DNA of 36,650 nucleotides from an uncultured Clostridia bacterium (GTDB lineage Bacteria; Bacillota; Clostridia; Christensenellales; Borkfalkiaceae), in NCBI GenBank assembly GCA_944376335.1, contig CALWCH010000015.1, positions 1 through 36,650 on the forward strand. Direction: 5' to 3'. Each line of letters starts with the position of its first letter. The first letter of the stretch is position 1. The position numbers were made by a program, and so were the translations under genes. The notes beneath the pieces are model-generated. The model was not told the DNA's origin. It did no database searches and saw only the letters and a list, made by a program, of their open reading frames with translations. Shown one piece after another: positions 25,134 through 32,186 of this stretch.

Positions 25134-25206
25134 CTGCCTTAAAGCAGCGGGAGAAGAATGTTCGGCCTTTCAAAGCCTGCCTTAAAGCAGCAGAAGGAGA
25201 ATGCTC
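25134..25206. repeat. imperfect tandem duplication at the 3' end of the hemolysin III-type gene
   Basis: CTGCCTTAAAGCAGC occurs at 25134-25148 and 25177-25191, and the next 15 bases are also similar (GGGAGAAGAATGTTC against AGAAGGAGAATGCTC). The copies are 43 bases apart and the right-hand one contains the stop codon of the gene. Confidence 0.7.
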
Positions 25207-25868
25207 GCAAACTGCAGGGCGGTGCCGAGAAGATCGAATAGGTGCCATACGGAGTGGAACCATTTGACCTTTCTGCCCAGTGCGAAGAAGACGATGCCGC
25301 CCGTGTAGGCAATGCCGCCGCCCAATAAAAGCCACAGACACAGCGGGCTGATGGCGGAAAGGAGAGGCGGGAACACGAAGAGGGCGAGCCAGCCCATTGT
25401 AAAATACAGCGCCATCGAGATGCCCTTGACGACCTTGTTGTTCATCGCAATGGCGTTCATCGTGATGCCGATGACGGCGCACGCCCACTCGACAATGAGC
25501 ACCCAGAGCCCCGCGCCCGAGAGCCCCAACGCGATGACGCAGTAGGGCGTATAGGTACCCGCAATGAGAAGATAGATGGTGCAGTGGTCGAAGATGCGGA
25601 AGACGCCCTTTGCGACGCCGTCGGGCAAAAAGTGGTAGAGCGCGCTCATCGTGTAGAGAATGACGATGCTCGCCCCGAAGACGGAGACGGCGGCCATTGC
25701 CGCGGCGTCGGGATAGGCAAAAAAGAGCGTGAGCGCCCACGCGACGAGCCCGAGCGCCGCGCCTGCGATGTGCGAGACGGCGTTGAAGATCTCCTCGCCC
25801 TTGGTGTAGAAGGAACAGAATATTGGTCTCTTTCTGCGCCCCAAAACGGCGCTTGCAGTGTTTGGCAT
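25182..25868 (-). CDS. hemolysin III / PAQR family membrane protein
   Basis: The 228-residue protein has seven predicted membrane segments and the family's metal-site motifs in order: SALYHFL near residue 75, FDHCTIYLLIAGTYTP near 93, and HSVWHLFDLLG near 205. The histidines and aspartate of these motifs bind zinc in PAQR proteins, which are thought to act as membrane hydrolases; haemolytic activity has been reported only for some members and should not be assumed. AAGGAGG precedes the ATG. It is a single-gene unit with its own promoter (25951-25979) and a roughly 75-base leader. Confidence 0.94.
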   Translation of the reverse strand: MPNTASAVLGRRKRPIFCSFYTKGEEIFNAVSHIAGAALGLVAWALTLFFAYPDAAAMAAVSVFGASIVILYTMSALYHFLPDGVAKGVFRIFDHCTIYLLIAGTYTPYCVIALGLSGAGLWVLIVEWACAVIGITMNAIAMNNKVVKGISMALYFTMGWLALFVFPPLLSAISPLCLWLLLGGGIAYTGGIVFFALGRKVKWFHSVWHLFDLLGTALQFASILLLLL

Positions 25869-25950
25869 AACGGCCTCCTTATAAAACGTTAAACTGCGTA
25901 TGATGTGCGGGCAAATGCCCTATGTTGTGGCTCGGCTGCTTTCTGCTCCC

Positions 25951-25979
25951 AGTATATGCGGGAGGCGGCGCTTTGTAAA
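25951..25979 (-). promoter_or_regulatory. promoter of the hemolysin III-type gene
   Basis: On the minus strand TTTACA (25974-25979) and TATACT (25951-25956) with a 17-base spacer. The rest of the 25869-26058 gap shows only a small GGGCATTTGCCC palindrome at about 25906-25917 in the leader and no reading frame that I trust. Confidence 0.65.
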
Positions 25980-26058
25980 CCCATTTCGGGGGCGGCGTTC
26001 CCTACTCTTTGCCGCGCGTCCTCTACCCCGAAAAAGGCGGCTCTACCCCAAAAAAATA

Positions 26059-26083
26059 AGCACTCTACCGTGAGTAGAGTGCT
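26059..26083. terminator. bidirectional terminator after the B12 operon
   Basis: AGCACTCTAC (26059-26068) pairs with GTAGAGTGCT (26074-26083). T runs lie on both sides (TTATTTTTTT on the minus strand, GTTTTTTT on the plus strand). A smaller hairpin at about 26104-26127 precedes it on the minus strand. It ends the S-component gene transcript. Confidence 0.85.
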
Positions 26084-26134
26084 GTTTTTTTGTAAAATAT
26101 GCCCGACATTTCCGTGAAAAATGTCAGCTTTGCT

Positions 26135-26779
26135 TTACAATTTCACCCGATTCAGCAGCGAGAGCAGCGGGCGGGCGAGAAGCCCCACCGAGAGGGCGGC
26201 ACACACCGTCTGCGCCCCCATCGTGGGGAGAGACGCGACAAAATAGGCGAGCGCCGCATCCTTCGTATAGCCGTAGAAGAGGGGGGTTATCACGTCGTCT
26301 ATGAGCGTGAAGCACGCCGTACAGACGGCTGCCGCCGCCGTCAAGAGCAGTATGATGCGGAAGTTTACACGGCGGGAAAAGATGTTCCCCAAGAGGCCGA
26401 AGAGCGCCGCAAAGAGCGGGTAATAGATGAGATACAGCAGGATGACGCTCGGGAAAAAGCCGAAGAGGAAGCAGCGCAAGAGCGAGAAGGCGGCGGCGGA
26501 CAGCACCCCGCATTTGACCCCGAAGCGGTAGGAAAAGACGAGAAGGAGCAGGGTGACGAGCTCCACGCCCTTCACGGCCCACAGCGCATACTGCGCGCCG
26601 AGAAGCAGCGCCGTAAATACGGCGGTGACGGCGATATGCCTGACCCCGCGCACGGCTGCCCTTTTGCGCGTGACGGGCTCATTCTCGGGCTCGGACGAAG
26701 GGCCTTTTGTAACGGGCGCGGGAGCGGGTCCGTTCTCGGGCGAGGGCGAGAGCTCGTTTTCGGGCGAAGGGGAGCTCAC
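26135..26779 (-). CDS. ECF-transporter S-component-like membrane protein
   Basis: About 214 residues. After a proline-rich, partly duplicated hydrophilic N-terminus (PSPENELSPSPENG) come five to six membrane segments, beginning IAVTAVFTALLLGAQYALW, with FSYRFGVKCGVLSAAAFSLL and LIYYPLFAALFGLLGNIF. This is the pattern of small substrate-binding S components of energy-coupling-factor transporters, which borrow a shared EcfAAT module. The start is uncertain: a TTG at 26803, a GTG at 26779 that overlaps the upstream stop as GTGA (my choice), or a GTG at 26653 after AAAGGG. It follows a DUF4430 lipoprotein under a cobalamin riboswitch, so cobalamin or a corrinoid precursor is the likely substrate. 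The family call comes from topology and context. Confidence 0.82.
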   Translation of the reverse strand: MSSPSPENELSPSPENGPAPAPVTKGPSSEPENEPVTRKRAAVRGVRHIAVTAVFTALLLGAQYALWAVKGVELVTLLLLVFSYRFGVKCGVLSAAAFSLLRCFLFGFFPSVILLYLIYYPLFAALFGLLGNIFSRRVNFRIILLLTAAAAVCTACFTLIDDVITPLFYGYTKDAALAYFVASLPTMGAQTVCAALSVGLLARPLLSLLNRVKL

Positions 26780-27186
26780 AGGCCGAAGCTCTCGAATGAC
26801 CAAAGATACACGCAGTCCGCCTTTAAGGTGAGCTCGCCCGCCCCATAGATGGCAGAGCCGAGCGTTTCGCCCTCATACTCAAACGTGCCCCACTGATCGT
26901 TGGCGTTCTCTGCGTCCGACGTATAGAGCATCCAATAGCTCGACGCCGTCTGCGAGATGCCGTTGATGGAAGTCACCATGCCGTCGGAAAGCGTAAAGGT
27001 GAGCTCGCCCGCCGCCTGAAGCTCTTCCATGAGGGCGAGAAGCGTCTTGCCCGCATCTTCTTCCGACGCCGTGATGACGACGGTGTCTTCGCCCTCCTTA
27101 ACCTCCGCCTTCGGGGCACAGCCCGCCACCGCAAGGAGCGCGCAAAGCGCCAAAACCGCCGAAAAGAGCCGCAAAATTTTCTTCAT
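26776..27186 (-). CDS. DUF4430 lipoprotein, probable corrinoid-binding surface protein
   Basis: The 136-residue product has a lipoprotein signal with lipobox LAVAGC (Cys23) after MKKILRLFSAVLALCALL. The mature part matches DUF4430, the small domain related to the C-terminal domain of transcobalamin/intrinsic factor: GMVTSINGISQTASSYWMLY, then WGTFEYEGETLGSAIYGAGE and VYLWSFE. In Clostridia such proteins are found in B12-related loci. I chose the ATG at 27184-27186 after GAGAGG; an upstream in-frame extension would overlap the riboswitch terminator. It is first in a two-gene operon with an S-component-like protein and is expected to be anchored on the outer face of the membrane, handing ligand to that partner. 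Confidence 0.9.
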   Translation of the reverse strand: MKKILRLFSAVLALCALLAVAGCAPKAEVKEGEDTVVITASEEDAGKTLLALMEELQAAGELTFTLSDGMVTSINGISQTASSYWMLYTSDAENANDQWGTFEYEGETLGSAIYGAGELTLKADCVYLWSFESFGL

Positions 27187-27236
27187 AACAATACCTCTCA
27201 AACGTTTTCGGGGAGCGGGCGATCCATAAACAAAAA

Positions 27237-27252
27237 GCGCCCCCTCGGGCGC
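27237..27252 (-). terminator. riboswitch-controlled terminator
   Basis: GCGCCC-GAGG-GGGCGC on the minus strand followed by TTTTT, between the riboswitch aptamer and the lipoprotein gene. Its left arm (27244-27251, CTCGGGCG on the plus strand) is exactly complementary to 27284-27291 (CGCCCGAG), giving an alternative antiterminator pairing. Confidence 0.8.
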
Positions 27253-27302
27253 ACGGAAAAGACGCACGGCTTTCTTCCCCATTCGCCCGAGACGCCGCGC
27301 GT

Positions 27303-27420
27303 TCCGACGGGGCAGGCGATCGGACTTTCACCGTAATGGCCGTTGCGGCGGATTTTCACCGCGCTTCCCCTGCTCTCTGCCCCTCCCGCACCTTTCGCGC
27401 GGGCGGCAACTCCCGTCGGA
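27303..27420 (-). promoter_or_regulatory. cobalamin riboswitch
   Basis: On the minus strand the leader contains the hallmark pieces of the cobalamin aptamer: GCAGGGGAAG, then GGTGAAAATCC, and near the 3' end the B12 box in the form AAAGTCCGATCGCCTGCC. The closing stem is formed by 27412-27420 and 27303-27311 (nine base pairs). It lies between a consensus promoter and a terminator/antiterminator pair, so it probably stops transcription when cobalamin is plentiful. Confidence 0.9.
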
Positions 27421-27440
27421 GATATTCTCTTGTATTCCAT

Positions 27441-27469
27441 ATTATAGAGAGGGCGGGGCGATCTGTCAA
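27441..27469 (-). promoter_or_regulatory. promoter of the B12-riboswitch operon
   Basis: On the minus strand TTGACA (27464-27469) and TATAAT (27441-27446) with a 17-base spacer. Confidence 0.9.
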
Positions 27470-27487
27470 GCGAATGCGAAAAAGAAC

Positions 27488-27521
27488 GCGCCGCCCGCGG
27501 CCAAATGGCCGCGGGCGGCGC
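27488..27521 (-). terminator. strong terminator of the sigma/serpin operon
   Basis: A perfect 15-bp GC stem (27488-27502 with 27507-27521) and a four-base loop, followed on the minus strand by GTTCTTTTTC. It lies 21 bases after the serpin stop codon. Confidence 0.85.
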
Positions 27522-27542
27522 CCCTATCCATATTATACTATA

Positions 27543-28835
27543 TTATACCTCATTGACAACGCCCGCAAAGAGCGGCGTGCCGTAGAGGTCGGAGAGCACG
27601 AACCCGAATGCACGGTCGACGACAAAGTCCTGCCGCACTTCCGTGTACTCGTCGGGGCCCGCTTCGCCCGCCCCGGGGAGCACGAACACCGCCGCGCCCT
27701 CGATGCCGCGACGATCGACCTTGAGCGTTGCAACGTGCTTCGCGCCGAAGCAATAGGCGTTATTGGCCCCCACAAGCGGCGTCAGGTCGCAGTTTTGCTC
27801 ATCAAAGAGAAGTTCGATGCCGAACGCATCGTTCAGAATGCCGCGCGCGTCCATGTCGCAGCCGCCCTCGAACGCGGGGAAGAGGCAGCGCGTGTAGTAG
27901 CGGAGCTTGTTCTCCTCGTCGAGCGCGTTCCAGTCGTCCATCTTCTGCACGGCGGCGAGGTTCTCCGCGGTAAAGACTTCGGAAAGCGGCACACCCTCAT
28001 CGGGGAGCAAAAAGGTGAGCGAGAAGCTGCTCCGGGTATTCGTTAAGAAGGCGGTAAAGTTTTCGCCCTCATACGGCCTTCCCGTGCGGTATTCGCCCTG
28101 CATGAAGGGCAGGAGCGTCTCGCTGCCGGTGCCCGTTACAAAGGGCATATCGTCGGTTACAGGCAGTTTATCGCCGTATAAGTTCCAGGTGTCTTTCAAG
28201 TACAGCGTGTTGACGAGCGCAAAGAGCGTCTCTTCCGGGAGCTGCAGATCGGCCTTGATGAGCCCGTTCGTCTTATCCTTGATGTAATCGGTGAGCGCGC
28301 GGTTGGCGGCGTCGTTGTTTCCCGCAAAGTCCGCGGAGTAGCTGTCAGCAAAGAAGTCCTCGGCGAGAGATTGCAAACACGCGCCCTCGAAGGGGATGCC
28401 TTCCTGCAGCCAGACGGAGTTGCTCAGAGAGACCTCGCCCCTCTTGCCGAAATCGCGGTTTAAGGAGCGCCAAAGTTCGGGCGCGCCTGCAGAGAGCGTC
28501 GCCTCGTCGACGCCGAGCGCGTTCAAAAGCTCGGCTTTCGTCTCCCCGCCCGCGCAAATCGCCGCGAGCGAGAGGCCCATGTAGACGGACACGGGCGAGA
28601 CGACGGTGTTTTCCGTGCCGCTTTTTGCGCTCTCGGAGGCTGCCGCCGCCGCAAAGCGCGCCGAGAAATCGCTCACCCCCTCCTGCACCGCAAGAAAGTC
28701 TGCCTCTTCCGATTCTCCGTAAGAAAAATCGGTATGTTCGGCCGCGGCGTATAAAAGATTGCCGCCCGAACAGCCGCTGAGCATCACTGCGCCCGCAAGC
28801 AGCGCCGCACTCAATGCAAAGAGTGCCTTTTTCAT
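27543..28835 (-). CDS. serpin-family lipoprotein
   Basis: The 430-residue product starts at an ATG overlapping the anti-sigma stop as ATGA, after GGAGGTG. Its signal peptide ends in a lipobox, MLSGC (Cys22), so it should be anchored outside the cell. The serpin fold is clear: NTVVSPVSVYMGLSLAAICA at about 73-92, NTLYLKDTWN, LTFLLPD, HVATLKVDRRGIEGAA from about 367, and FVLSDLYGTPLFAGVVNEV at the end. Serpins trap serine or cysteine proteases through a reactive loop. Here the loop hinge (DRRGIEGAAVFVLPGAG) has Ile at the position where inhibitory serpins have Thr/Ser and several bulky residues after it, so inhibitory action is uncertain. It is the last gene of an ECF sigma/anti-sigma operon. 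Confidence 0.93.
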   Translation of the reverse strand: MKKALFALSAALLAGAVMLSGCSGGNLLYAAAEHTDFSYGESEEADFLAVQEGVSDFSARFAAAAASESAKSGTENTVVSPVSVYMGLSLAAICAGGETKAELLNALGVDEATLSAGAPELWRSLNRDFGKRGEVSLSNSVWLQEGIPFEGACLQSLAEDFFADSYSADFAGNNDAANRALTDYIKDKTNGLIKADLQLPEETLFALVNTLYLKDTWNLYGDKLPVTDDMPFVTGTGSETLLPFMQGEYRTGRPYEGENFTAFLTNTRSSFSLTFLLPDEGVPLSEVFTAENLAAVQKMDDWNALDEENKLRYYTRCLFPAFEGGCDMDARGILNDAFGIELLFDEQNCDLTPLVGANNAYCFGAKHVATLKVDRRGIEGAAVFVLPGAGEAGPDEYTEVRQDFVVDRAFGFVLSDLYGTPLFAGVVNEV

Positions 28836-29419
28836 GATGTCACCTCCAGATCGCCGTATGAAAAGATAAAGTTCGCCGTCTCCCCCTCTAAGATGAGGGT
28901 GAGGGCGATGTCCTCGTCCTCGAAATTTTCCCACTGCGAGGACGAAAGTTCGTAGTAAAAGGTCAGTTCGCCCGATATAAGATCGCTCGCCCCCTCGCTC
29001 CTGTCCTCGTCCAAAGCAAGTGTCTCCCGCGCGAGGACGGCCGAAGCGTCCGCAAAGGAGAACGAGGAGAGCGTCCCTTCCGCCGACAAAACCAGAGTTT
29101 CGCCCTCGCGCGCCGCGCTCTCGAAGGTGAGCGAATACTCCCCCATGCGCCATTCCTCGTGAAGGGCGTAAGCGGACGAAGGATCGCCGTCCGAAGGGGG
29201 CGGGTCGAATGGAGCGTTCGCGGGCAGGAGCGCGATGATGAAGGGCGTTGCGGCAAGGCAGAGCGCCGCCGCCGAGCAGACGGGAATGAGCGTGCGGCGA
29301 AGGGTCCTTTTTACCCGCTGCCGCCGTTCGAGTTTTTTGAGAACTGCGGCCGAGATGCGCGCCTTGTCCGCATCCGAATATGCGATTTTATCGAGCGCTT
29401 CCCGATAGCTCCTATTCAT
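28832..29419 (-). CDS. probable anti-sigma factor, single-pass membrane protein
   Basis: The 195-residue product has a basic cytoplasmic N-terminus of about 42 residues (ending RRQRVKRTLRR), one membrane helix at about 43-66, and an extracytoplasmic C-terminal domain of about 130 residues rich in acidic and aromatic residues (WRMGEYSLTFESAAREGETL, FEDEDIALTLILEGETANF). The start overlaps the sigma factor gene by eight bases and the end overlaps the serpin start as ATGA. Topology and position are those of an anti-sigma factor that holds its sigma factor at the membrane. I do not see a canonical zinc-binding HXXXCXXC motif, so it is not a typical ZAS-type protein; the outer domain may be of the DUF4179 kind. 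Confidence 0.8.
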   Translation of the reverse strand: MNRSYREALDKIAYSDADKARISAAVLKKLERRQRVKRTLRRTLIPVCSAAALCLAATPFIIALLPANAPFDPPPSDGDPSSAYALHEEWRMGEYSLTFESAAREGETLVLSAEGTLSSFSFADASAVLARETLALDEDRSEGASDLISGELTFYYELSSSQWENFEDEDIALTLILEGETANFIFSYGDLEVTS

Positions 29420-29903
29420 CTTCGTCCTCCTTGAAAAGTTCTTTGAGCTTCGCCCGCCCCCGCGAGAGCAAGATATACACGGCGTTTTCGCTCCTTTTTA
29501 AGAATTTGCCGATCTCCTTTGCCGAATACCCCTCGTAGTAATGAAGATAGAGGGCGTTCTTCTCCGCTTCGGGGAGGGTAAGGAGCTTGGAGAGCACTTC
29601 ATCCTGCGCAAAATCGGGCGGGGCGGCGAGGCGCTCGGCGGGGGCGAGGCTCTCGTCGAGGGGCAGCACCTTGCGGCGGGCGGAGCGCAGAAAGGAGCGG
29701 CTCTTGTTGAGGGTCACGCGGATGAGCCACGCCTTCAAGTGCTCCTCCTCTTTGGGAAGGGGGCGGGAAAAGAGCGCAAGAAAGACTTCCTGCACGATGT
29801 CCTCGGACTCCTGCAGGTCGCGCGTGTTCTGATACGCCACTTTCAGCACCATATCCGAATAGCGTTCGATGATGGCGCGTACGTTATCCGCCGCAATGCG
29901 CAT
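29412..29903 (-). CDS. ECF-type RNA polymerase sigma factor
   Basis: The 163-residue product has the two sigma domains of ECF factors: region 2 with YSDMVLKVAYQNTRDLQESE and DIVQEVFLALF near residues 15-46, and region 4 with LPEAEKNALYLHYYEGYSAK followed by EIGKFLKRSENAVYILLSRG near 109-149. The linker is short, as usual in this group. It directs transcription of a small regulon, typically including its own operon. The downstream genes are a membrane anti-sigma factor and a serpin lipoprotein, pointing to a response to an extracytoplasmic signal. The ATG at 29901-29903 follows GAAGAGGG. Confidence 0.94.
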   Translation of the reverse strand: MRIAADNVRAIIERYSDMVLKVAYQNTRDLQESEDIVQEVFLALFSRPLPKEEEHLKAWLIRVTLNKSRSFLRSARRKVLPLDESLAPAERLAAPPDFAQDEVLSKLLTLPEAEKNALYLHYYEGYSAKEIGKFLKRSENAVYILLSRGRAKLKELFKEDEDE

Positions 29904-29972
29904 TGTTTGCCCTCTTCACTTTTAACTCGCATGAAAGGCGCAAAACCTTTCGCGTTTTTGAGATTTTTCTTT

Positions 29973-30002
29973 ATTATAACAGAAAAATGCCCCTCGGCGC
30001 AA
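29973..30002 (-). promoter_or_regulatory. promoter candidate of the ECF sigma operon
   Basis: On the minus strand TTGCGC (29997-30002) and TATAAT (29973-29978), 18 bases apart. This is a housekeeping-type promoter. I see no certain AAC-type ECF promoter nearby, but could not score for one. Confidence 0.5.
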
Positions 30003-30055
30003 GGGGGCGTGAAATAGCGCATAGAATAAATTATTTGGAAAATTTGTCTCTCCCC

Positions 30056-30084
30056 TTGACGAAACGTGTCGGATAGGGTAAAAT
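30056..30084 (+). promoter_or_regulatory. promoter of the large membrane protein-lemA operon
   Basis: TTGACG (30056-30061) and TAAAAT (30079-30084) with a 17-base spacer, 32 bases before the start codon. Confidence 0.8.
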
Positions 30085-30116
30085 AGAGAGGAAATAAGAA
30101 AATTGGGTGAAAGAAT

Positions 30117-32186
30117 ATGGATCAGCTTGCCGATTTGGAACCCCTCGAATATTATGAGAAACACTTAAAGGGCGCGTTTGAAGAGAATGCCGAAAAATAC
30201 TTCGATGCGCTCGTGAAGCAGTCGGGCGTCGACCCCGAGAAGAATAAGGAGACGGTCGCCCGCTACAACAAGGAGGCCGCCGAGGCACAGCAGGCGAACA
30301 AGAAGGTGGGCTCCTTTAAGACGCTCAAGACCTTCCTCATCGTGCTCACCGTGATCGCCTTTGTGGCGGCGGTCATTCTCATCTTCCTCTATACGGACAG
30401 CAACGAGGCGCTTCAGCTCGTCATCGGGATCGTATGTGCCCTTCTCGGCATCGGGCTCATCGCGCTCCTTAGCACGGTCATCAAGAAAAAGCTTAAAGAG
30501 CGCGAGGCGATCCACGAGAAGGAGGCCGCCGAGGCGGACGCCGCCTTAAAGGAGGCATATGCCGAGATGGCGCCCCTCAACGCGCTGTTTACGCGGGGCA
30601 TGACGAAGGAGATCGTCCTTCAGACGATGCCCGACCTCACCTTCGATGAGCAGCTCGACGTAAAAAGGCTCGACCTCTTTGCGCGCAAGTACGGCTATGA
30701 TGCGGGGAACGGCGAGATGGCCTCCACCGTCTATCTGCTTTCGGGCACGGTGGAGGGGAGCCCCTTCCTCTTCGAGCGCCGCTTCCGCCGCACGATGGGC
30801 ACCAAGACGTATTCGGGCAGCATCACCATCCATTGGACGACGACGGAGACGGACTCCGAGGGGCATACCCGCACCGTGCACCATTCGCAGACGCTGACTG
30901 CGACCGTCACCAAGCCCGCGCCCTATTACAACTTCGAGACGCGGCTCATCTACGGCAACGAGGGCGCGCCCAAACTGAGTTTTTCGCGCGCACCCCAGCA
31001 CAGCGAGCAGCTGACGGAGAAGGAGCGCGAAAGGAAGGTAAAGAAGGGCGGAAAGGAACTTCAGGACCTCACCGAACAGGCCGTGAGCGAAGGGAGACGG
31101 TTCACCGAGCTTGCAAACACCGAGTTTGAAGTCTTGTTCGGCGCGCAGAACCGCGACAACGAAGTCGAGTTCCGCCTCATGTTCACCCCCCTCGCCCAGC
31201 AGAACATGCTGCATCTTCTCACGTCCAAGGCGGGCTACGGCGACGATTTCTACTTCTACAAGGCGGGCATGCTCAACATCATCACGTCCGAACACGCGCA
31301 GAATTGGCTCGTCGATACCGACCCCTCGCGCTACAGGAGCTACGATTTGGCCGCCTCGCGCGCGTCCTTCGTCTCCTTCAACGCGGGCTGGTTCAAGTCG
31401 ATGTACTTCGACCTCGCGCCTGTGCTTTCGGTGCCCCTCTACCGCATGCAGAAGCCCGCGGAATTCATCTACCGCGACGTGTACCCCTCCAACTACACCA
31501 TGCCCGAGGCGGAAGTGCTTGCAAACCGCTTCCCCCGCAGCATCTTTGCCCACGAGAGCACCAAGACGGAGACCATCCTGAAGGCAGAGAGCGTCTGCAA
31601 GCAGGGAAAAACAGACTCCGTCTCCGTGACGGCTTACTCCTACGACGCCGTCGACCGCATCGACTATGTGAGCGTGTTCGGCGGCGACGGGCAGTTCCAC
31701 GCCGTGCCCGTGCCCTGGGTGGAATACATTCCCCTCGAGCGCACGAGCGACATGGCATTGAAGCGCGTGGGCGGCTCGCACGAGGCGTTTGACGGGCTCA
31801 AAAACGGGAGCCTTGCCGAGCTCGTCGGCAGGTTCTCCAATGCGGGCTCGGCGTATGAGGACGGCCTTCTCGCCTTCCCCCTTGCAAACGGGTTCTTCTC
31901 CGAGAGCGAGGACAGGAAGATCGACGAGATGTTCGGCATCAAGGCTGCCGTTGCCGCAGATGCCATGCTGTATGCGGGGCTCGAGGCCCTCGATGCGGTG
32001 GAGAAGGAGCTCGACCGCGAGGAAGCCGCAGCAAAGCAGGCGCAGGCGGCATCTGCAGAGCAAGCTCCCGAAGCGCCCGCAGAGGCAAAGCCCGCTCCCG
32101 AGGCGCAGACAGACAATGAGGCGCAAACGGACGTGCCCGAAGGCGCGGCCGATGACAGCGAGAAATCAAATCAGGAGGAACAATAA
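30117..32186 (+). CDS. LemA-associated large membrane protein (MAG1210-like)
   Basis: A 689-residue protein with two adjacent membrane helices at about 70-92 and 98-122, a charged helical N-terminus, a large soluble middle (about 150-620) with no enzyme motif that I recognise (FLFERRFRRTMGTKTYSGSI, FEVLFGAQNRDNEVEFRLMF), and a C-terminal tail rich in Ala, Glu, Pro and Gln (about 640-689). It is followed without a gap by a LemA-family gene whose ribosome binding site lies in its last codons. The pairing of such a large two-helix protein with LemA resembles pairs known from Mollicutes and Clostridia; the function is unknown. The start has only a weak ribosome binding site (GGGTGA). Confidence 0.85.
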   Translation: MDQLADLEPLEYYEKHLKGAFEENAEKYFDALVKQSGVDPEKNKETVARYNKEAAEAQQANKKVGSFKTLKTFLIVLTVIAFVAAVILIFLYTDSNEALQLVIGIVCALLGIGLIALLSTVIKKKLKEREAIHEKEAAEADAALKEAYAEMAPLNALFTRGMTKEIVLQTMPDLTFDEQLDVKRLDLFARKYGYDAGNGEMASTVYLLSGTVEGSPFLFERRFRRTMGTKTYSGSITIHWTTTETDSEGHTRTVHHSQTLTATVTKPAPYYNFETRLIYGNEGAPKLSFSRAPQHSEQLTEKERERKVKKGGKELQDLTEQAVSEGRRFTELANTEFEVLFGAQNRDNEVEFRLMFTPLAQQNMLHLLTSKAGYGDDFYFYKAGMLNIITSEHAQNWLVDTDPSRYRSYDLAASRASFVSFNAGWFKSMYFDLAPVLSVPLYRMQKPAEFIYRDVYPSNYTMPEAEVLANRFPRSIFAHESTKTETILKAESVCKQGKTDSVSVTAYSYDAVDRIDYVSVFGGDGQFHAVPVPWVEYIPLERTSDMALKRVGGSHEAFDGLKNGSLAELVGRFSNAGSAYEDGLLAFPLANGFFSESEDRKIDEMFGIKAAVAADAMLYAGLEALDAVEKELDREEAAAKQAQAASAEQAPEAPAEAKPAPEAQTDNEAQTDVPEGAADDSEKSNQEEQ

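Noticed and set aside
23598-25142. A 514-codon plus-strand frame opposite tex.
   Set aside because: tex is intact and conserved throughout; the antisense translation shows no recognisable family and has no ribosome binding site.
30546-32126. A 526-codon minus-strand frame opposite the large membrane protein.
   Set aside because: The plus-strand gene has promoter, membrane helices and coupling to lemA; the opposite frame is low in plausible motifs.
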